From NCBI GenBank assembly GCA_910588825.1, contig CAJURF010000018.1:1-50843 (forward strand): a stretch of 50,843 nucleotides of DNA, written 5' to 3'. The notes below the pieces were generated by a model. It was not told the DNA's origin, did not search any database, and saw only the letters and a list, made by a program, of their open reading frames with translations. The stretch comes from an uncultured Lachnospiraceae bacterium. GTDB taxonomy: Bacteria; Bacillota; Clostridia; Lachnospirales; Lachnospiraceae. The position numbers and the translations under genes are program-made. This document shows positions 32,621-40,960 of this stretch, piece by piece. How positions within the stretch are numbered: position 1 is the stretch's first letter; each line of letters opens with the position of its first letter.

Positions 32621-33979
32621 ATGACTCGAAAAGCAGCCCTTCACAATCTGGGGTGCAAAGTAAATGCTTATGAGATGGATGCCATGGGGCAGCTTTTAGA
32701 ACAGGCAGGATATGAACTCTGTCCGTTTGCTCCCGGCGCGGATGTGTATATTATTAATACTTGTACGGTGACAGATATTGCGGACCGGAAATCCCGCCAG
32801 ATGCTCCATCGGGCAAAAAAGATGAATCCCCAGGCGGTTGTGGTGGCGGCGGGGTGTTACGTGCAGACCGGGGCGGACAGGCTGGCTGCCGATGATATGG
32901 TGGATCTGGTGGTGGGAAACGACCGTAAGAACCAGATTGCAGAGATTTTGGAACAATATTGGCAGCAGTCTGCCAGCTGCACGCCGGTACAGGATATGCG
33001 GCAGGTCCGGGAGTATACAGATATGACAATCAGCAGGACTTCCGGTCACGTCCGGGCAAATATTAAGGTACAGGACGGATGCAGCCAGTTTTGTTCTTAC
33101 TGCGTGATTCCCTATGCCAGAGGCAGAGTGAGAAGCCGCAGCCCGGAAGATGTGGTGGCAGAGGTGGAGAATCTGGCCGGGCTTGGCTATCAGGAAATTG
33201 TGCTGACGGGAATTCATCTCAGCTCATATGGTGTGGATTTTCCAGACAAAAAGCCGGGACTGCTGGAGCTGATCAGGCGGGTCCACCAGGTAGAGAATGT
33301 GGCGAGAATCCGTCTGGGTTCTCTGGAGCCTGGGATTGTGACTGAGGAATTTGCCCGGGGGCTGTCACAGCTTCCGAAAGTCTGCCCGCATTTTCATCTG
33401 TCCCTGCAGAGCGGCAGTGACCGTGTGCTGGAAAGGATGAACCGCAGATATACGGCGGAGGAATACCGAATGAGATGCCAGATTTTGCGGACATATTTTT
33501 CCGACCCGGCCCTGACCACAGATGTGATGGTGGGATTTCCAGGGGAGACAGAAGAAGAATTTCTGGAGTCTTACCGTTTTGTGGAAGAGATCGGATTCTA
33601 TGAGACTCATATTTTTCAGTATTCCAGACGGGCAGGCACCAGAGCGGCTGACATGGATGGGCAGATTGACAAACACACGAAACATGCCAGAAGCGAGCAG
33701 ATGATAAAGCTCCATGAGCGGCAGGCGCAGAAATACGAAGAAAGGCACAGCCATTTGAAGGCAGAGCTTTTGATTGAGGAGGTGCAGAGCCTAAAGGACG
33801 GTACGGTACGGCTGGCAGGGCATACCAGAAAGTACGTAAAGGCGGCGGCGGCCTGGCAGGGGACGGATGCCTCCCAATGGGTAAACAAAAGAGTCCAGGT
33901 GGAGCTGGACGGGTACTGGGAACCCCATGTGATGCGGGGGCGGTTAATTGATTTTACCGCGCAGAATGCGGGTTTGTGA
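32621..33979 (+). CDS. mtaB: tRNA (N6-threonylcarbamoyladenosine37-C2)-methylthiotransferase MtaB
   Basis: 452 aa radical-SAM enzyme that converts t6A37 to ms2t6A37 in ANN-decoding tRNAs. The N-terminal methylthiotransferase domain has Fe-S cysteines in LGCKVNAYE, INTCTVT and AAGCYVQ. The radical-SAM domain has CSQFCSYCVIPYARG (CxxxCxxC). A C-terminal TRAM-like domain follows (about 380-445). The opening and the short spacing before the radical-SAM motif match MtaB rather than MiaB. ATG has AGGTGGAGTT upstream. Confidence 0.94.
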   Translation: MTRKAALHNLGCKVNAYEMDAMGQLLEQAGYELCPFAPGADVYIINTCTVTDIADRKSRQMLHRAKKMNPQAVVVAAGCYVQTGADRLAADDMVDLVVGNDRKNQIAEILEQYWQQSASCTPVQDMRQVREYTDMTISRTSGHVRANIKVQDGCSQFCSYCVIPYARGRVRSRSPEDVVAEVENLAGLGYQEIVLTGIHLSSYGVDFPDKKPGLLELIRRVHQVENVARIRLGSLEPGIVTEEFARGLSQLPKVCPHFHLSLQSGSDRVLERMNRRYTAEEYRMRCQILRTYFSDPALTTDVMVGFPGETEEEFLESYRFVEEIGFYETHIFQYSRRAGTRAADMDGQIDKHTKHARSEQMIKLHERQAQKYEERHSHLKAELLIEEVQSLKDGTVRLAGHTRKYVKAAAAWQGTDASQWVNKRVQVELDGYWEPHVMRGRLIDFTAQNAGL

Positions 33980-33988
33980 AAATTTTCG

Positions 33989-34017
33989 TTGTATTTTTTT
34001 TCGTTTTATATTAGAAT
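33989..34017 (+). promoter_or_regulatory. Promoter of the ireB-ruvX operon
   Basis: TTGTAT (33989-33994) and TAGAAT (34012-34017), spacer 17 bp, 10 bp after the mtaB stop. Confidence 0.65.
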
Positions 34018-34059
34018 AGAGCATAAGTGGAGATTATTTTGTAAGGACGTGATAATTTT

Positions 34060-34329
34060 ATGGGAGGAAATATTGATAATACGCAATATTTTAAAACAAA
34101 GCCGGAGATGGAATTCCAGGTAAAGGAAGTTCTGGATCTGGTCTATAATGCCATGGATGAAAAAGGTTATAATCCGGTGAATCAGATTGTGGGATATATT
34201 ATGTCTGGAGACCCCACTTACATCACCAGCCATAAAGGCGCCAGAAGCATGATTATGAAAGTGGAGCGGGACGAGCTGGTGGAAGAACTGTTGACGGAAT
34301 ATATCAGGAATAAATCCTGGGAACGTTAA
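34060..34329 (+). CDS. ireB: IreB-family regulatory phosphoprotein (UPF0297)
   Basis: 89 aa, the full length of the family. The conserved core EVLDLVYNAMDEKGYNPVNQ, VGYIMSGDPTYITSHKGAR makes it unmistakable. In Enterococcus, IreB is phosphorylated near its N-terminus by the PASTA kinase IreK and tunes cephalosporin resistance; a threonine is present here at position 8 (NTQYF). No PASTA kinase is in the window. The order ireB-ruvX-yrzB is conserved across Firmicutes. Confidence 0.94.
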   Translation: MGGNIDNTQYFKTKPEMEFQVKEVLDLVYNAMDEKGYNPVNQIVGYIMSGDPTYITSHKGARSMIMKVERDELVEELLTEYIRNKSWER

Positions 34330-34330
34330 T

Positions 34331-34753
34331 ATGAGGATTATGGGACTGGATTACGGTTCGAAGACCGTAGGGGTGGCTGTCAGCGACGCCCTGGGCATAA
34401 CGGCCCAGGGTGTGGAAACTATCAGAAGAAAGTCAGAAAAGAGACTGAGGCAGACCCTGGCGCGGATTGACGCGCTGATTGAAGAATACCAGGTGGAGTC
34501 TATTGTGCTGGGATTTCCGAAAAATATGAATAATACCATTGGGAACAGGGCTGAGAAATCACTGGAATTTCAGAAAATTCTGAAAAAGAGGACAGGCCTG
34601 CCTGTTGTGATGTGGGATGAAAGGCTGACCACTGTGGAAGCTTACCAGACAATGAAAGAGACAAAGGTACGCAGGGAAGACAGGAAAAAGTACGTGGATG
34701 AATTGGCTGCAATGTTTATTCTGCAGGGATATTTGGATTTTGGGGAACTGTAA
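34331..34753 (+). CDS. ruvX: RuvX/YqgF family RNase H-fold nuclease (pre-16S rRNA processing / Holliday junction resolvase-like)
   Basis: 140 aa, RNase H fold. Metal-binding acidic residues lie in MGLDYGSKTVGVAVSD (first strand), VLGFPKNMNNTIG (second strand), WDERLTTVEA and the C-terminal YVDELAAMFILQGYL. The family helps mature the 5' end of 16S rRNA and is named for a proposed resolvase role. It starts one base after the ireB stop region, so translation is coupled. Confidence 0.95.
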   Translation: MRIMGLDYGSKTVGVAVSDALGITAQGVETIRRKSEKRLRQTLARIDALIEEYQVESIVLGFPKNMNNTIGNRAEKSLEFQKILKKRTGLPVVMWDERLTTVEAYQTMKETKVRREDRKKYVDELAAMFILQGYLDFGEL

Positions 34754-34803
34754 GTGAATGATCTGCTGACAGTTTCAGAAGAGAGAGTGAAGCGGGAAAT
34801 ATT

Positions 34804-35061
34804 ATGGAGAAAATAAAATTCGAGGCTGAGGACGGCCAGGAGCTGGAATTTTACGTGGAAGGACAGGCGAAAGTGGGCGGACGCAGTTATCTGCTGGTTT
34901 CTGATTCGGATGATGAGGAAGCGCAGGCTTATATTTTGAAAGATACTTCCCAGGAAGAAAATGAAACGGCCCAATATGAATTTGTTGAGGATGACGAGGA
35001 ACTGGAGGCAGTGTCCAGGATTTTTGAACAGATGTTGGAAGATACACAATTAGAGTTTTAA
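34804..35061 (+). CDS. DUF1292 family protein (YrzB-like)
   Basis: 85 aa, very acidic (FEAEDGQELEFYVEGQAKVG, then YLLVSDSDDEEAQAYILKD). This is the DUF1292 family found directly after ruvX in most Firmicutes; its function is unknown. It is soluble, with no signal peptide or catalytic motif. It belongs to the ireB operon and is followed by fur. Confidence 0.9.
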   Translation: MEKIKFEAEDGQELEFYVEGQAKVGGRSYLLVSDSDDEEAQAYILKDTSQEENETAQYEFVEDDEELEAVSRIFEQMLEDTQLEF

Positions 35062-35094
35062 AATAGCAGCATATTATTCTATATGAGGTTGGTC

Positions 35095-35547
35095 ATGGAT
35101 AAAGAAGGTTGTGTGCAGCTGCTCCGGGAAAAGGGGCAGAAGGTGACAAACCAGAGAATCGGAGTGCTGGAGGTGTTATCCAGCGGCGGTGACTGCCACC
35201 TGACTGCGGAAGAAATATATGATAGAGTCCGGGAAAAGTACCCGGATCTTGGGCTGGCAACCGTTTACCGGACTATACAGCTTTTGTTGGATTTGAAAAT
35301 TATTGATCGGATTAATCTGGATGATGGGTGTGCACGTTACGGAATGGGAAGAAAAGACGCGAAAACAAAGCACCACCATCATCATTTAATATGTCTTTCT
35401 TGTAGTAAAGTATTTTCTTTTGACGGAGATTTGTTGGAGACGCTGGAGGAATATATTCAGGAAACAGATGGTTTTCAGGTAGTGGACCATGAAGTGAAGC
35501 TTTATGGATATTGTAAGGAGTGTCAGCAAAAAATGCGTATGGAATAA
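35095..35547 (+). CDS. Fur-family metal-responsive transcriptional regulator
   Basis: 150 aa. An N-terminal winged helix (KVTNQRIGVLEVLSSGGDCH, then PDLGLATVYRTIQLLLDLKI) and a dimerisation domain with a histidine-rich metal site (KTKHHHHHLICLSC) and two CxxC zinc-structural motifs (CLSC and CKEC). This arrangement is Fur-like; whether it senses iron, zinc, manganese or peroxide cannot be decided from the ligands alone. I prefer ATG 35095 with GAGGTTGG close upstream over ATG 35083, which has no ribosome binding site. Confidence 0.9.
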   Translation: MDKEGCVQLLREKGQKVTNQRIGVLEVLSSGGDCHLTAEEIYDRVREKYPDLGLATVYRTIQLLLDLKIIDRINLDDGCARYGMGRKDAKTKHHHHHLICLSCSKVFSFDGDLLETLEEYIQETDGFQVVDHEVKLYGYCKECQQKMRME

Positions 35548-35578
35548 TGTGCCACATGATTAAATGGAGGTGCAGTTT

Positions 35579-37417
35579 TTGAGCAGTGAAACGGTAAATA
35601 ATAACTTGAATAACACAATGCAGGGTAAGCCCAAGTATGCAGGAAATAATCGGACAAATACAAAGAAAAATGTGAGGAACGGTACGCCCAGAGCTGCCGC
35701 GGAGAAGTCCCCTGCCAGGACACCGGGGAAACCGTCCAGGCCTTCCAGCCGCAGGAAAAAGCGGGGCGGGGCAAAACTAAAAATTATCCCCCTGGGCGGG
35801 CTGGAGCAGATCGGCATGAATATTACGGCCTTTGAATATGGAGAGAGCATTGTGGTGGTTGACTGCGGTCTGGCCTTTCCGGAGGATGATATGCTGGGGA
35901 TTGACCTAGTGATTCCGGATGTAACATATTTGAAGGAGAACAGAGACAAAGTCAAAGGGTTTGTGATTACTCACGGACACGAAGACCATATCGGCGCTCT
36001 TCCTTATATTTTGAAAGAGGTAAATGTTCCGGTTTATTCCACGAAATTGACAAATGGACTGATTGAAAACAAATTAAAAGAACACGGTCTGCTGCGTACC
36101 ACAAAACGGAAAGTGGTCAAACATGGCCAGGTAATCAATCTGGGAGAGTTTGCAGTAGAATTTATTAAAACGAATCACAGTATCCAGGATGCTGCGGCGC
36201 TGGCCATCTATTCACCTGCGGGGATTGTCATGCACACCGGAGATTTTAAAGTGGACTATACGCCGGTGTTCGGGGATGCCATTGACCTGCAGAGATTTGC
36301 GGAGATCGGAAAGAAAGGTGTTCTGGCCCTTATGTGTGACAGCACCAATGCTGAGCGGGTGGGATTTACCATGTCCGAGCGCACAGTGGGACATGTGTTT
36401 GACAATATTTTCAATGAACACAGAAATACCAGGATTATTATAGCCACGTTTGCGTCCAATGTGGACCGGGTTCAGCAGATTATCAATTCTGCCTATAAAT
36501 ACGGAAGAAAAGTAGTAGTTGAGGGGCGGAGCATGGTGAATGTGATCGGGACTGCCTCTGAGCTGGGATATTTGAAAATACCGCAGAATACATTGATTGA
36601 AGTGGACCAGCTGAGGGATTATCCGGATGATAAGGTGGTTTTGATTACCACTGGCAGCCAGGGGGAATCTATGGCGGCTTTGTCCAGAATGGCGGCCAAT
36701 ATTCATAAAAAGATTGCCATCAAGCCGGGAGATACCATTATTTTCAGCTCCAATCCCATACCGGGGAATGAGAAAGCGGTATCCCGGGTGATCAACGAGC
36801 TGTCTCAGAAAGGGGCGGACGTGATTTTCCAGGATGCCCATGTGTCGGGCCATGCCTGCCAGGAGGAGATTAAGCTGATCTATTCCCTGGTACATCCCAA
36901 GTACGCCATACCGGTGCACGGGGAGTACCGTCATCTGAAAGCGCAGGCGCAGCTGGCGGAAAATCTGGGAATTCCCAAAGACAATATTTTTATTCTGCGT
37001 TCCGGCAATGTGCTGGAATTGGATGAGAATGAGGCTGTATGTACGGGCAATGTTCCGGTAGGGGCTATTCTTGTGGACGGACTGGGCGTAGGTGATGTGG
37101 GAAATATTGTCCTGCGTGACCGCCAGCATCTGGCAGAGGATGGGATTATGATCGTTGTAATGGCTCTGGAGCGCCACTCCAATGTGGTATTGTCAGGGCC
37201 GGATATTGTATCCCGGGGATTTGTCTATGTGCGGGAGTCGGAGGATCTCATGGACCAGGCCAGGGTAGTGGTGGAAGAGGCTTTGGACCACTGCCTGAGT
37301 AAGCGGATGGCTGACTGGGGAAAGATTAAGACGGAAGTAAAGGAATCGCTCAGTGATTTCCTCTGGAAACGTACCAAGAGAAGACCTATGATCCTTCCTA
37401 TTATTATGGAGGCGTAA
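35579..37417 (+). CDS. Ribonuclease J
   Basis: 612 aa metallo-beta-lactamase/beta-CASP nuclease with 5'-3' exonuclease and endonuclease activity in mRNA turnover. A basic, disordered N-terminal extension of about 60 residues precedes the core (KIIPLGGLEQIGMNITAFEY). The zinc motif is THGHEDHIGALPY, further ligands lie in MHTGDFKVDYTP and VHGEYRHLKAQA, and the C-terminal domain ends YVRESEDLMDQAR onward. TTG 35579 lies six bases after GGAGGTG; the in-frame ATG at 35564 overlaps that site. Whether it is J1 or J2 is not decided. Confidence 0.95.
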   Translation: MSSETVNNNLNNTMQGKPKYAGNNRTNTKKNVRNGTPRAAAEKSPARTPGKPSRPSSRRKKRGGAKLKIIPLGGLEQIGMNITAFEYGESIVVVDCGLAFPEDDMLGIDLVIPDVTYLKENRDKVKGFVITHGHEDHIGALPYILKEVNVPVYSTKLTNGLIENKLKEHGLLRTTKRKVVKHGQVINLGEFAVEFIKTNHSIQDAAALAIYSPAGIVMHTGDFKVDYTPVFGDAIDLQRFAEIGKKGVLALMCDSTNAERVGFTMSERTVGHVFDNIFNEHRNTRIIIATFASNVDRVQQIINSAYKYGRKVVVEGRSMVNVIGTASELGYLKIPQNTLIEVDQLRDYPDDKVVLITTGSQGESMAALSRMAANIHKKIAIKPGDTIIFSSNPIPGNEKAVSRVINELSQKGADVIFQDAHVSGHACQEEIKLIYSLVHPKYAIPVHGEYRHLKAQAQLAENLGIPKDNIFILRSGNVLELDENEAVCTGNVPVGAILVDGLGVGDVGNIVLRDRQHLAEDGIMIVVMALERHSNVVLSGPDIVSRGFVYVRESEDLMDQARVVVEEALDHCLSKRMADWGKIKTEVKESLSDFLWKRTKRRPMILPIIMEA

Positions 37418-37445
37418 TTGAGTTTAATGGGGGCGGGGGATATTT

Positions 37446-37790
37446 ATGGATGAAATTACAAAATATATGGAACTTTTGATACGGGCAATAAAAAAAAGTA
37501 ATGAATACCATTTGTACAAGCAGGCAGAGGAAAATCTTGCAAAAGATCCCCAGCTGAAGAAACGAGTGGACGAGGTCAACCTGGCCAATTTCCGGATACA
37601 CACTCAGCTGGAGGACTCCCAGCAGCTGTTTCAGGAAATTCATGCCTTAGATACAGAGTCAAAAGCATTGCGGAAAATTCCGCAGGTGAACGCATATCTT
37701 CAGGCAGAACTGGATTTGTGCAAGCTGCTTCAGTATGTGAGTCTGGAAATTCTTGGACAAATGGATATCCATGTCCCTGAGGCGCATTAG
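37446..37790 (+). CDS. YlbF/YmcA family protein
   Basis: 114 aa, helical, no membrane segment. NEYHLYKQAEENLAKDPQLK and ALRKIPQVNAYLQAELDLCK match the YlbF family. In Bacillus, YlbF, YmcA and YaaT form the Y-complex that directs RNase Y to certain mRNAs and affects competence and sporulation. Its position right after the RNase J gene suits a role in RNA turnover, which is inference. GGGGGA precedes the ATG. Confidence 0.85.
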   Translation: MDEITKYMELLIRAIKKSNEYHLYKQAEENLAKDPQLKKRVDEVNLANFRIHTQLEDSQQLFQEIHALDTESKALRKIPQVNAYLQAELDLCKLLQYVSLEILGQMDIHVPEAH

Positions 37791-37839
37791 TATATAGATA
37801 GATGGACAAAACTGCGCCAAGCGTGAAGGAGAGAAAATC

Positions 37840-38244
37840 ATGTCAAATATCAGCACCAATCAAGATCATGGGGTAATGGTAGCGGGTGGTTTTTTTCGTG
37901 TTGTCGTATATATAGCAATTTTACTTGTGATTGTCTGGATGGGGAAAACGGCTTACAGTTTTGGATATGATATTTTTAATCAGCAGGCTATGAGCCCTGG
38001 GGATGGCCAGGAAGTTACCGTGGTGATCCAGGAGGGGGCTTCCGTCTATAATATAGGAAGGACTCTGAAGAAAAAGGGATTGATTGAAGACGCCAAGGTG
38101 TTTTATGTCCAGGAGAAGCTTTCTGTATATAAGGGAAAGCTGAAACCGGGAACTTATATTCTTAGCACGGCTTTCACGGCAGACCAGATTATGGCTGTTC
38201 TGGCCGGGGAGGAGGAAGATGAGAGTGAGGAGGAAACCTGGTGA
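37840..38244 (+). CDS. Short MltG-like membrane protein (LysM-like domain only)
   Basis: 134 aa. One membrane helix (about 20-40), then the small domain that opens MltG/YceG proteins: EVTVVIQEGASVYNIGRTLK, then KGLIEDAKVFYVQEKLSVYK and LKPGTYILSTAFTADQIMAV. The catalytic YceG lytic transglycosylase domain, about 200 residues in full MltG, is absent. The frame ends in an acidic tail. It sits where mltG stands in Bacillus (before trmR), so it is a true orthologue position with a reduced protein. It may regulate rather than cut peptidoglycan strands. ATGs overlap the next gene by 4 bp (translational coupling). Confidence 0.78.
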   Translation: MSNISTNQDHGVMVAGGFFRVVVYIAILLVIVWMGKTAYSFGYDIFNQQAMSPGDGQEVTVVIQEGASVYNIGRTLKKKGLIEDAKVFYVQEKLSVYKGKLKPGTYILSTAFTADQIMAVLAGEEEDESEEETW

Positions 38245-38891
38245 TTGGAAATGAGAGGCTGACCGGGTATATCAATTCTCTGGATGCGGGATATCCCCCA
38301 TATCTGGAGACATTGGAACGGAAGGCAAGGCAGGCACATGTGCCGATTATCCGAAAAGAGACACAGAGTTTTCTGCGGGCCCAGCTGGCGGCAGTGCGGC
38401 CCGGCAGTATTTTGGAGGTGGGGACGGCCATAGGCTTCTCCACCCTTTTAATGTGTGAATACGCCCCGGCAGACTGCCGCATTACCACTATTGAACAGTA
38501 TGGGCCTTATCTGGCTGAGGCGAAGAAGCATTTTGCCATGTATGGACGCCAGGAGCAGATTCGTCTTCTGGAGGGCGGTGCAGATGAACTGCTGCCCGCA
38601 CTGGAGGGGACTTTTGAGTGGATTTTTATGGATGCAGCTAAGGGGCAGTATATCCGGTGGCTGCCTCAGGTGATGCGGCTGCTGGCTCCCGGGGGCATAC
38701 TGTTGTCAGATAACGTGCTTCAGGAGGGAGAGATTGTGGAATCACGCTTTTTAGTGGAGCGGAGGAACCGTACCATTCATAAGCGGATGCGGGAGTATCT
38801 GTATACCCTCACCCACCACAGACAGCTGGCTACCTGTGTTCTGCCTCTGGGGGACGGGCTGGCGGTGAGCGTGAAGAAATGCGGGATGTGA
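38241..38891 (+). CDS. trmR: tRNA 5-hydroxyuridine methyltransferase (TrmR-type O-methyltransferase)
   Basis: 216 aa SAM-dependent methyltransferase of the catechol-O-methyltransferase-like class (PF01596): ILEVGTAIGFSTLLMCEYAP for SAM, WIFMDAAKGQYIRWL for the metal site, and GGILLSDNVLQEGEI. In Bacillus the gene in this position (yrrM) methylates 5-hydroxyuridine at tRNA position 34 to mo5U. GTG 38241 overlaps the upstream stop by 4 bp. The U32 protein that should make its substrate follows 55 bp downstream, supporting this assignment over small-molecule methylation. Confidence 0.85.
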   Translation: MIGNERLTGYINSLDAGYPPYLETLERKARQAHVPIIRKETQSFLRAQLAAVRPGSILEVGTAIGFSTLLMCEYAPADCRITTIEQYGPYLAEAKKHFAMYGRQEQIRLLEGGADELLPALEGTFEWIFMDAAKGQYIRWLPQVMRLLAPGGILLSDNVLQEGEIVESRFLVERRNRTIHKRMREYLYTLTHHRQLATCVLPLGDGLAVSVKKCGM

Positions 38892-38946
38892 AGGATAAAG
38901 GAAACAGGATAAAAGCAGCTCAAAAAAGGCAGGAAGGAGAAACTGG

Positions 38947-40191
38947 ATGGCACAGACCAGTAGAAAACCAGAATTGCTGATACCGGCAAACAGTCTGGAG
39001 GTTTTGAAAATTGCAGTGATTTATGGAGCGGACGCGGTGTATGTGGGCGGAGAGGCATATGGACTGCGGGCAAAAGCCCGGAACTTCTCCATGGAGGAGC
39101 TGAGAGAGGGAATTGCCTTTGCCCATGAACACGGGGTGCGTGTGTATGTGACTGCCAATATTCTGGCCCACAACCAGGATTTGGAGGGAGTGCGGGCATA
39201 TTTTCAGGAGTTGAGAGAAATCAAGCCCGACGCGTTGATTATCTCAGACCCAGGGGTCTATGACATTGCCTGTGAAATCTGCCCGGAAATCGAGCGCCAC
39301 ATCAGCACCCAGGCAAACAATACCAATTACGGCTCCTATCTGTTCTGGCACTGTCTGGGAGCAAAGCGGGTGGTGTCTGCCCGGGAGCTGTCCCTGGAGG
39401 AAATCCGGGAAATCCGCCGGAGAATTCCCGAGGATATGGAGATAGAGAGCTTCATCCACGGAGCCATGTGCATTTCCTATTCCGGCAGGTGCCTGCTCAG
39501 CAATTATTTCACCGGGAGGGATGCCAACCGGGGGGCCTGTACCCACCCCTGCCGCTGGAAGTATGCGGTGGTAGAGGAACAGCGGCCGGGAGAATATCTG
39601 CCGGTTTATGAAAACGACAGGGGTACCTATCTCTTTAATTCCAAAGATCTGTGTATGATTGAACATGTGGACGACCTGCTGGAATCCGGCATCGACAGCT
39701 TTAAGGTGGAGGGGCGGATGCGGGCTGCGCTCTACGTGGCCACAGTGGCGCGGACATACCGGAAGGCCATCGACGACTGCAAAAAAAGCGCGGAAGCTTA
39801 CCGCGCCAATCTGCCATGGTACCGGGAACAGATTGCCCAGTGTACGTATCGCCAGTTTACCACGGGGTTTTTCTATGGCAAACCAGACGAACATACACAG
39901 ATTTATGATGAGAGTACCTATGAAAGAGGGTACACATATTTGGGATATGTAGAGGGGGTGGATGGCCGGGGATTTGGCCGGATTACCCAGAAGAATAAGT
40001 TTTCCGTGGGAGACAGGATAGAAATCATGAGGCCGGACGGAAATGACCAGAAGGCAAATGTGCTGGAACTGCTGGATGAAAAGGGCTGCCAGCGGGAGAG
40101 TGCGCCTCATTCCCGGGAAATATTATATGTAAAGTTGGATAAGAGTGTGCAGCAATACGATATTTTACGCAGGGAGGAGCAGCTGTCGTAA
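38947..40191 (+). CDS. U32 family protein, TrhP-like tRNA uridine-34 hydroxylation enzyme
   Basis: 414 aa peptidase-U32-family protein. It has the family opening PELLIPANSLEVLKIAVIYG, YVGGEAYGLRAKA, the hallmark SFIHGAMCISYSGRCLLSNY and ACTHPCRWKY with conserved cysteines that may hold an Fe-S cluster, then SKDLCMIEHVDDLLESGIDS and a C-terminal beta domain. TrhP enzymes use prephenate to install ho5U at tRNA position 34; the older label collagenase is misleading. Adjacency to TrmR argues for the tRNA role. It has AAGGAGAAACTGG before the ATG, and its last 27 bp overlap sigK on the other strand. Confidence 0.87.
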   Translation: MAQTSRKPELLIPANSLEVLKIAVIYGADAVYVGGEAYGLRAKARNFSMEELREGIAFAHEHGVRVYVTANILAHNQDLEGVRAYFQELREIKPDALIISDPGVYDIACEICPEIERHISTQANNTNYGSYLFWHCLGAKRVVSARELSLEEIREIRRRIPEDMEIESFIHGAMCISYSGRCLLSNYFTGRDANRGACTHPCRWKYAVVEEQRPGEYLPVYENDRGTYLFNSKDLCMIEHVDDLLESGIDSFKVEGRMRAALYVATVARTYRKAIDDCKKSAEAYRANLPWYREQIAQCTYRQFTTGFFYGKPDEHTQIYDESTYERGYTYLGYVEGVDGRGFGRITQKNKFSVGDRIEIMRPDGNDQKANVLELLDEKGCQRESAPHSREILYVKLDKSVQQYDILRREEQLS

Positions 40192-40791
40192 TTTCATGAG
40201 GGCGTTCTTCTCAATCCTGGACACATATGAGCGGCTGATCCCCAGTTTCTGGGCGATCTCCCGCTGTGTAAGTTCATCCTCTCCATACAGTCCGTACCGG
40301 TACTTTATCACCTGAAATTCTTTTGCGTTTAATGTGCCGGTAATGAGCCGGGAGAGTTTTGTCAACTGTTCTTTTTGAGTATATTGTTCCACCACGTCTA
40401 TGGGAGGGCTCTCCATAATATCCAGAAGGCTGATCTCATTGCCTTCCTTATCTGTGCCGATGGGCTCGTACAGAGACACTTCCCGTGAATGTTTTTTCCG
40501 GGATCTCAAAAACATGAGAAGTTCGTTGTCGATGCATCGGGCCGCATAGGTGCTCAGGCGTGTCTGTTTATCCAGGCTGAACGTGGAAACGGCTTTGATC
40601 AGACCGATGGTTCCGATGGAAATCAGGTCATCCAGATCTTCGTCCAGCCCCTGGTATTTCTTAGCGATATGCGCCACCAGGCGCAGGTTTCTCTCTACCA
40701 GAATATCTCTTGCCTGTGGGCTCCCCGATCGGTATTTTTCCAGATAATATCTTTCTTCGTCCGCCGTCAGGGGCTTTTGAAAGGTTTTCAA
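40165..40791 (-). CDS. sigK: Sporulation sigma factor SigK
   Basis: 208 aa sigma-70 family factor. Region 2 has VERNLRLVAHIAKKYQG, LISIGTIGLIKAVSTF and STYAARCIDNELLMFLR; region 4 ends with LTQREIAQKLGISRSYVSRI. The signature IGTDKEGNEISLLDIM and the overall length place it with late mother-cell SigK. The gene is uninterrupted; there is no skin-type element. Its N-terminus (MKTFQKPLTADEERYYLEKY) is short, with no obvious membrane-tethering pro-sequence. TTG start with AGAGGTG eight bases upstream. It overlaps the U32 gene tail-to-tail by 27 bp. Confidence 0.88.
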   Translation of the reverse strand: MKTFQKPLTADEERYYLEKYRSGSPQARDILVERNLRLVAHIAKKYQGLDEDLDDLISIGTIGLIKAVSTFSLDKQTRLSTYAARCIDNELLMFLRSRKKHSREVSLYEPIGTDKEGNEISLLDIMESPPIDVVEQYTQKEQLTKLSRLITGTLNAKEFQVIKYRYGLYGEDELTQREIAQKLGISRSYVSRIEKNALMKLRQLLLPA

Positions 40792-40960
40792 AAAATTACA
40801 CCTCTTTGGGGATTTCTATATAGTCTATGTGGCAGGTGCAGGGTTCGTGCTTTTCCATCTATAAGGAATTTTATTGTACAGGGTGGTGCAAAAAAATGTT
40901 TTCCGCCGCGCTTTGGTTGTGGTACAATAAAAAGACTACAGTTCAAGAAAGGGGAAGAGG

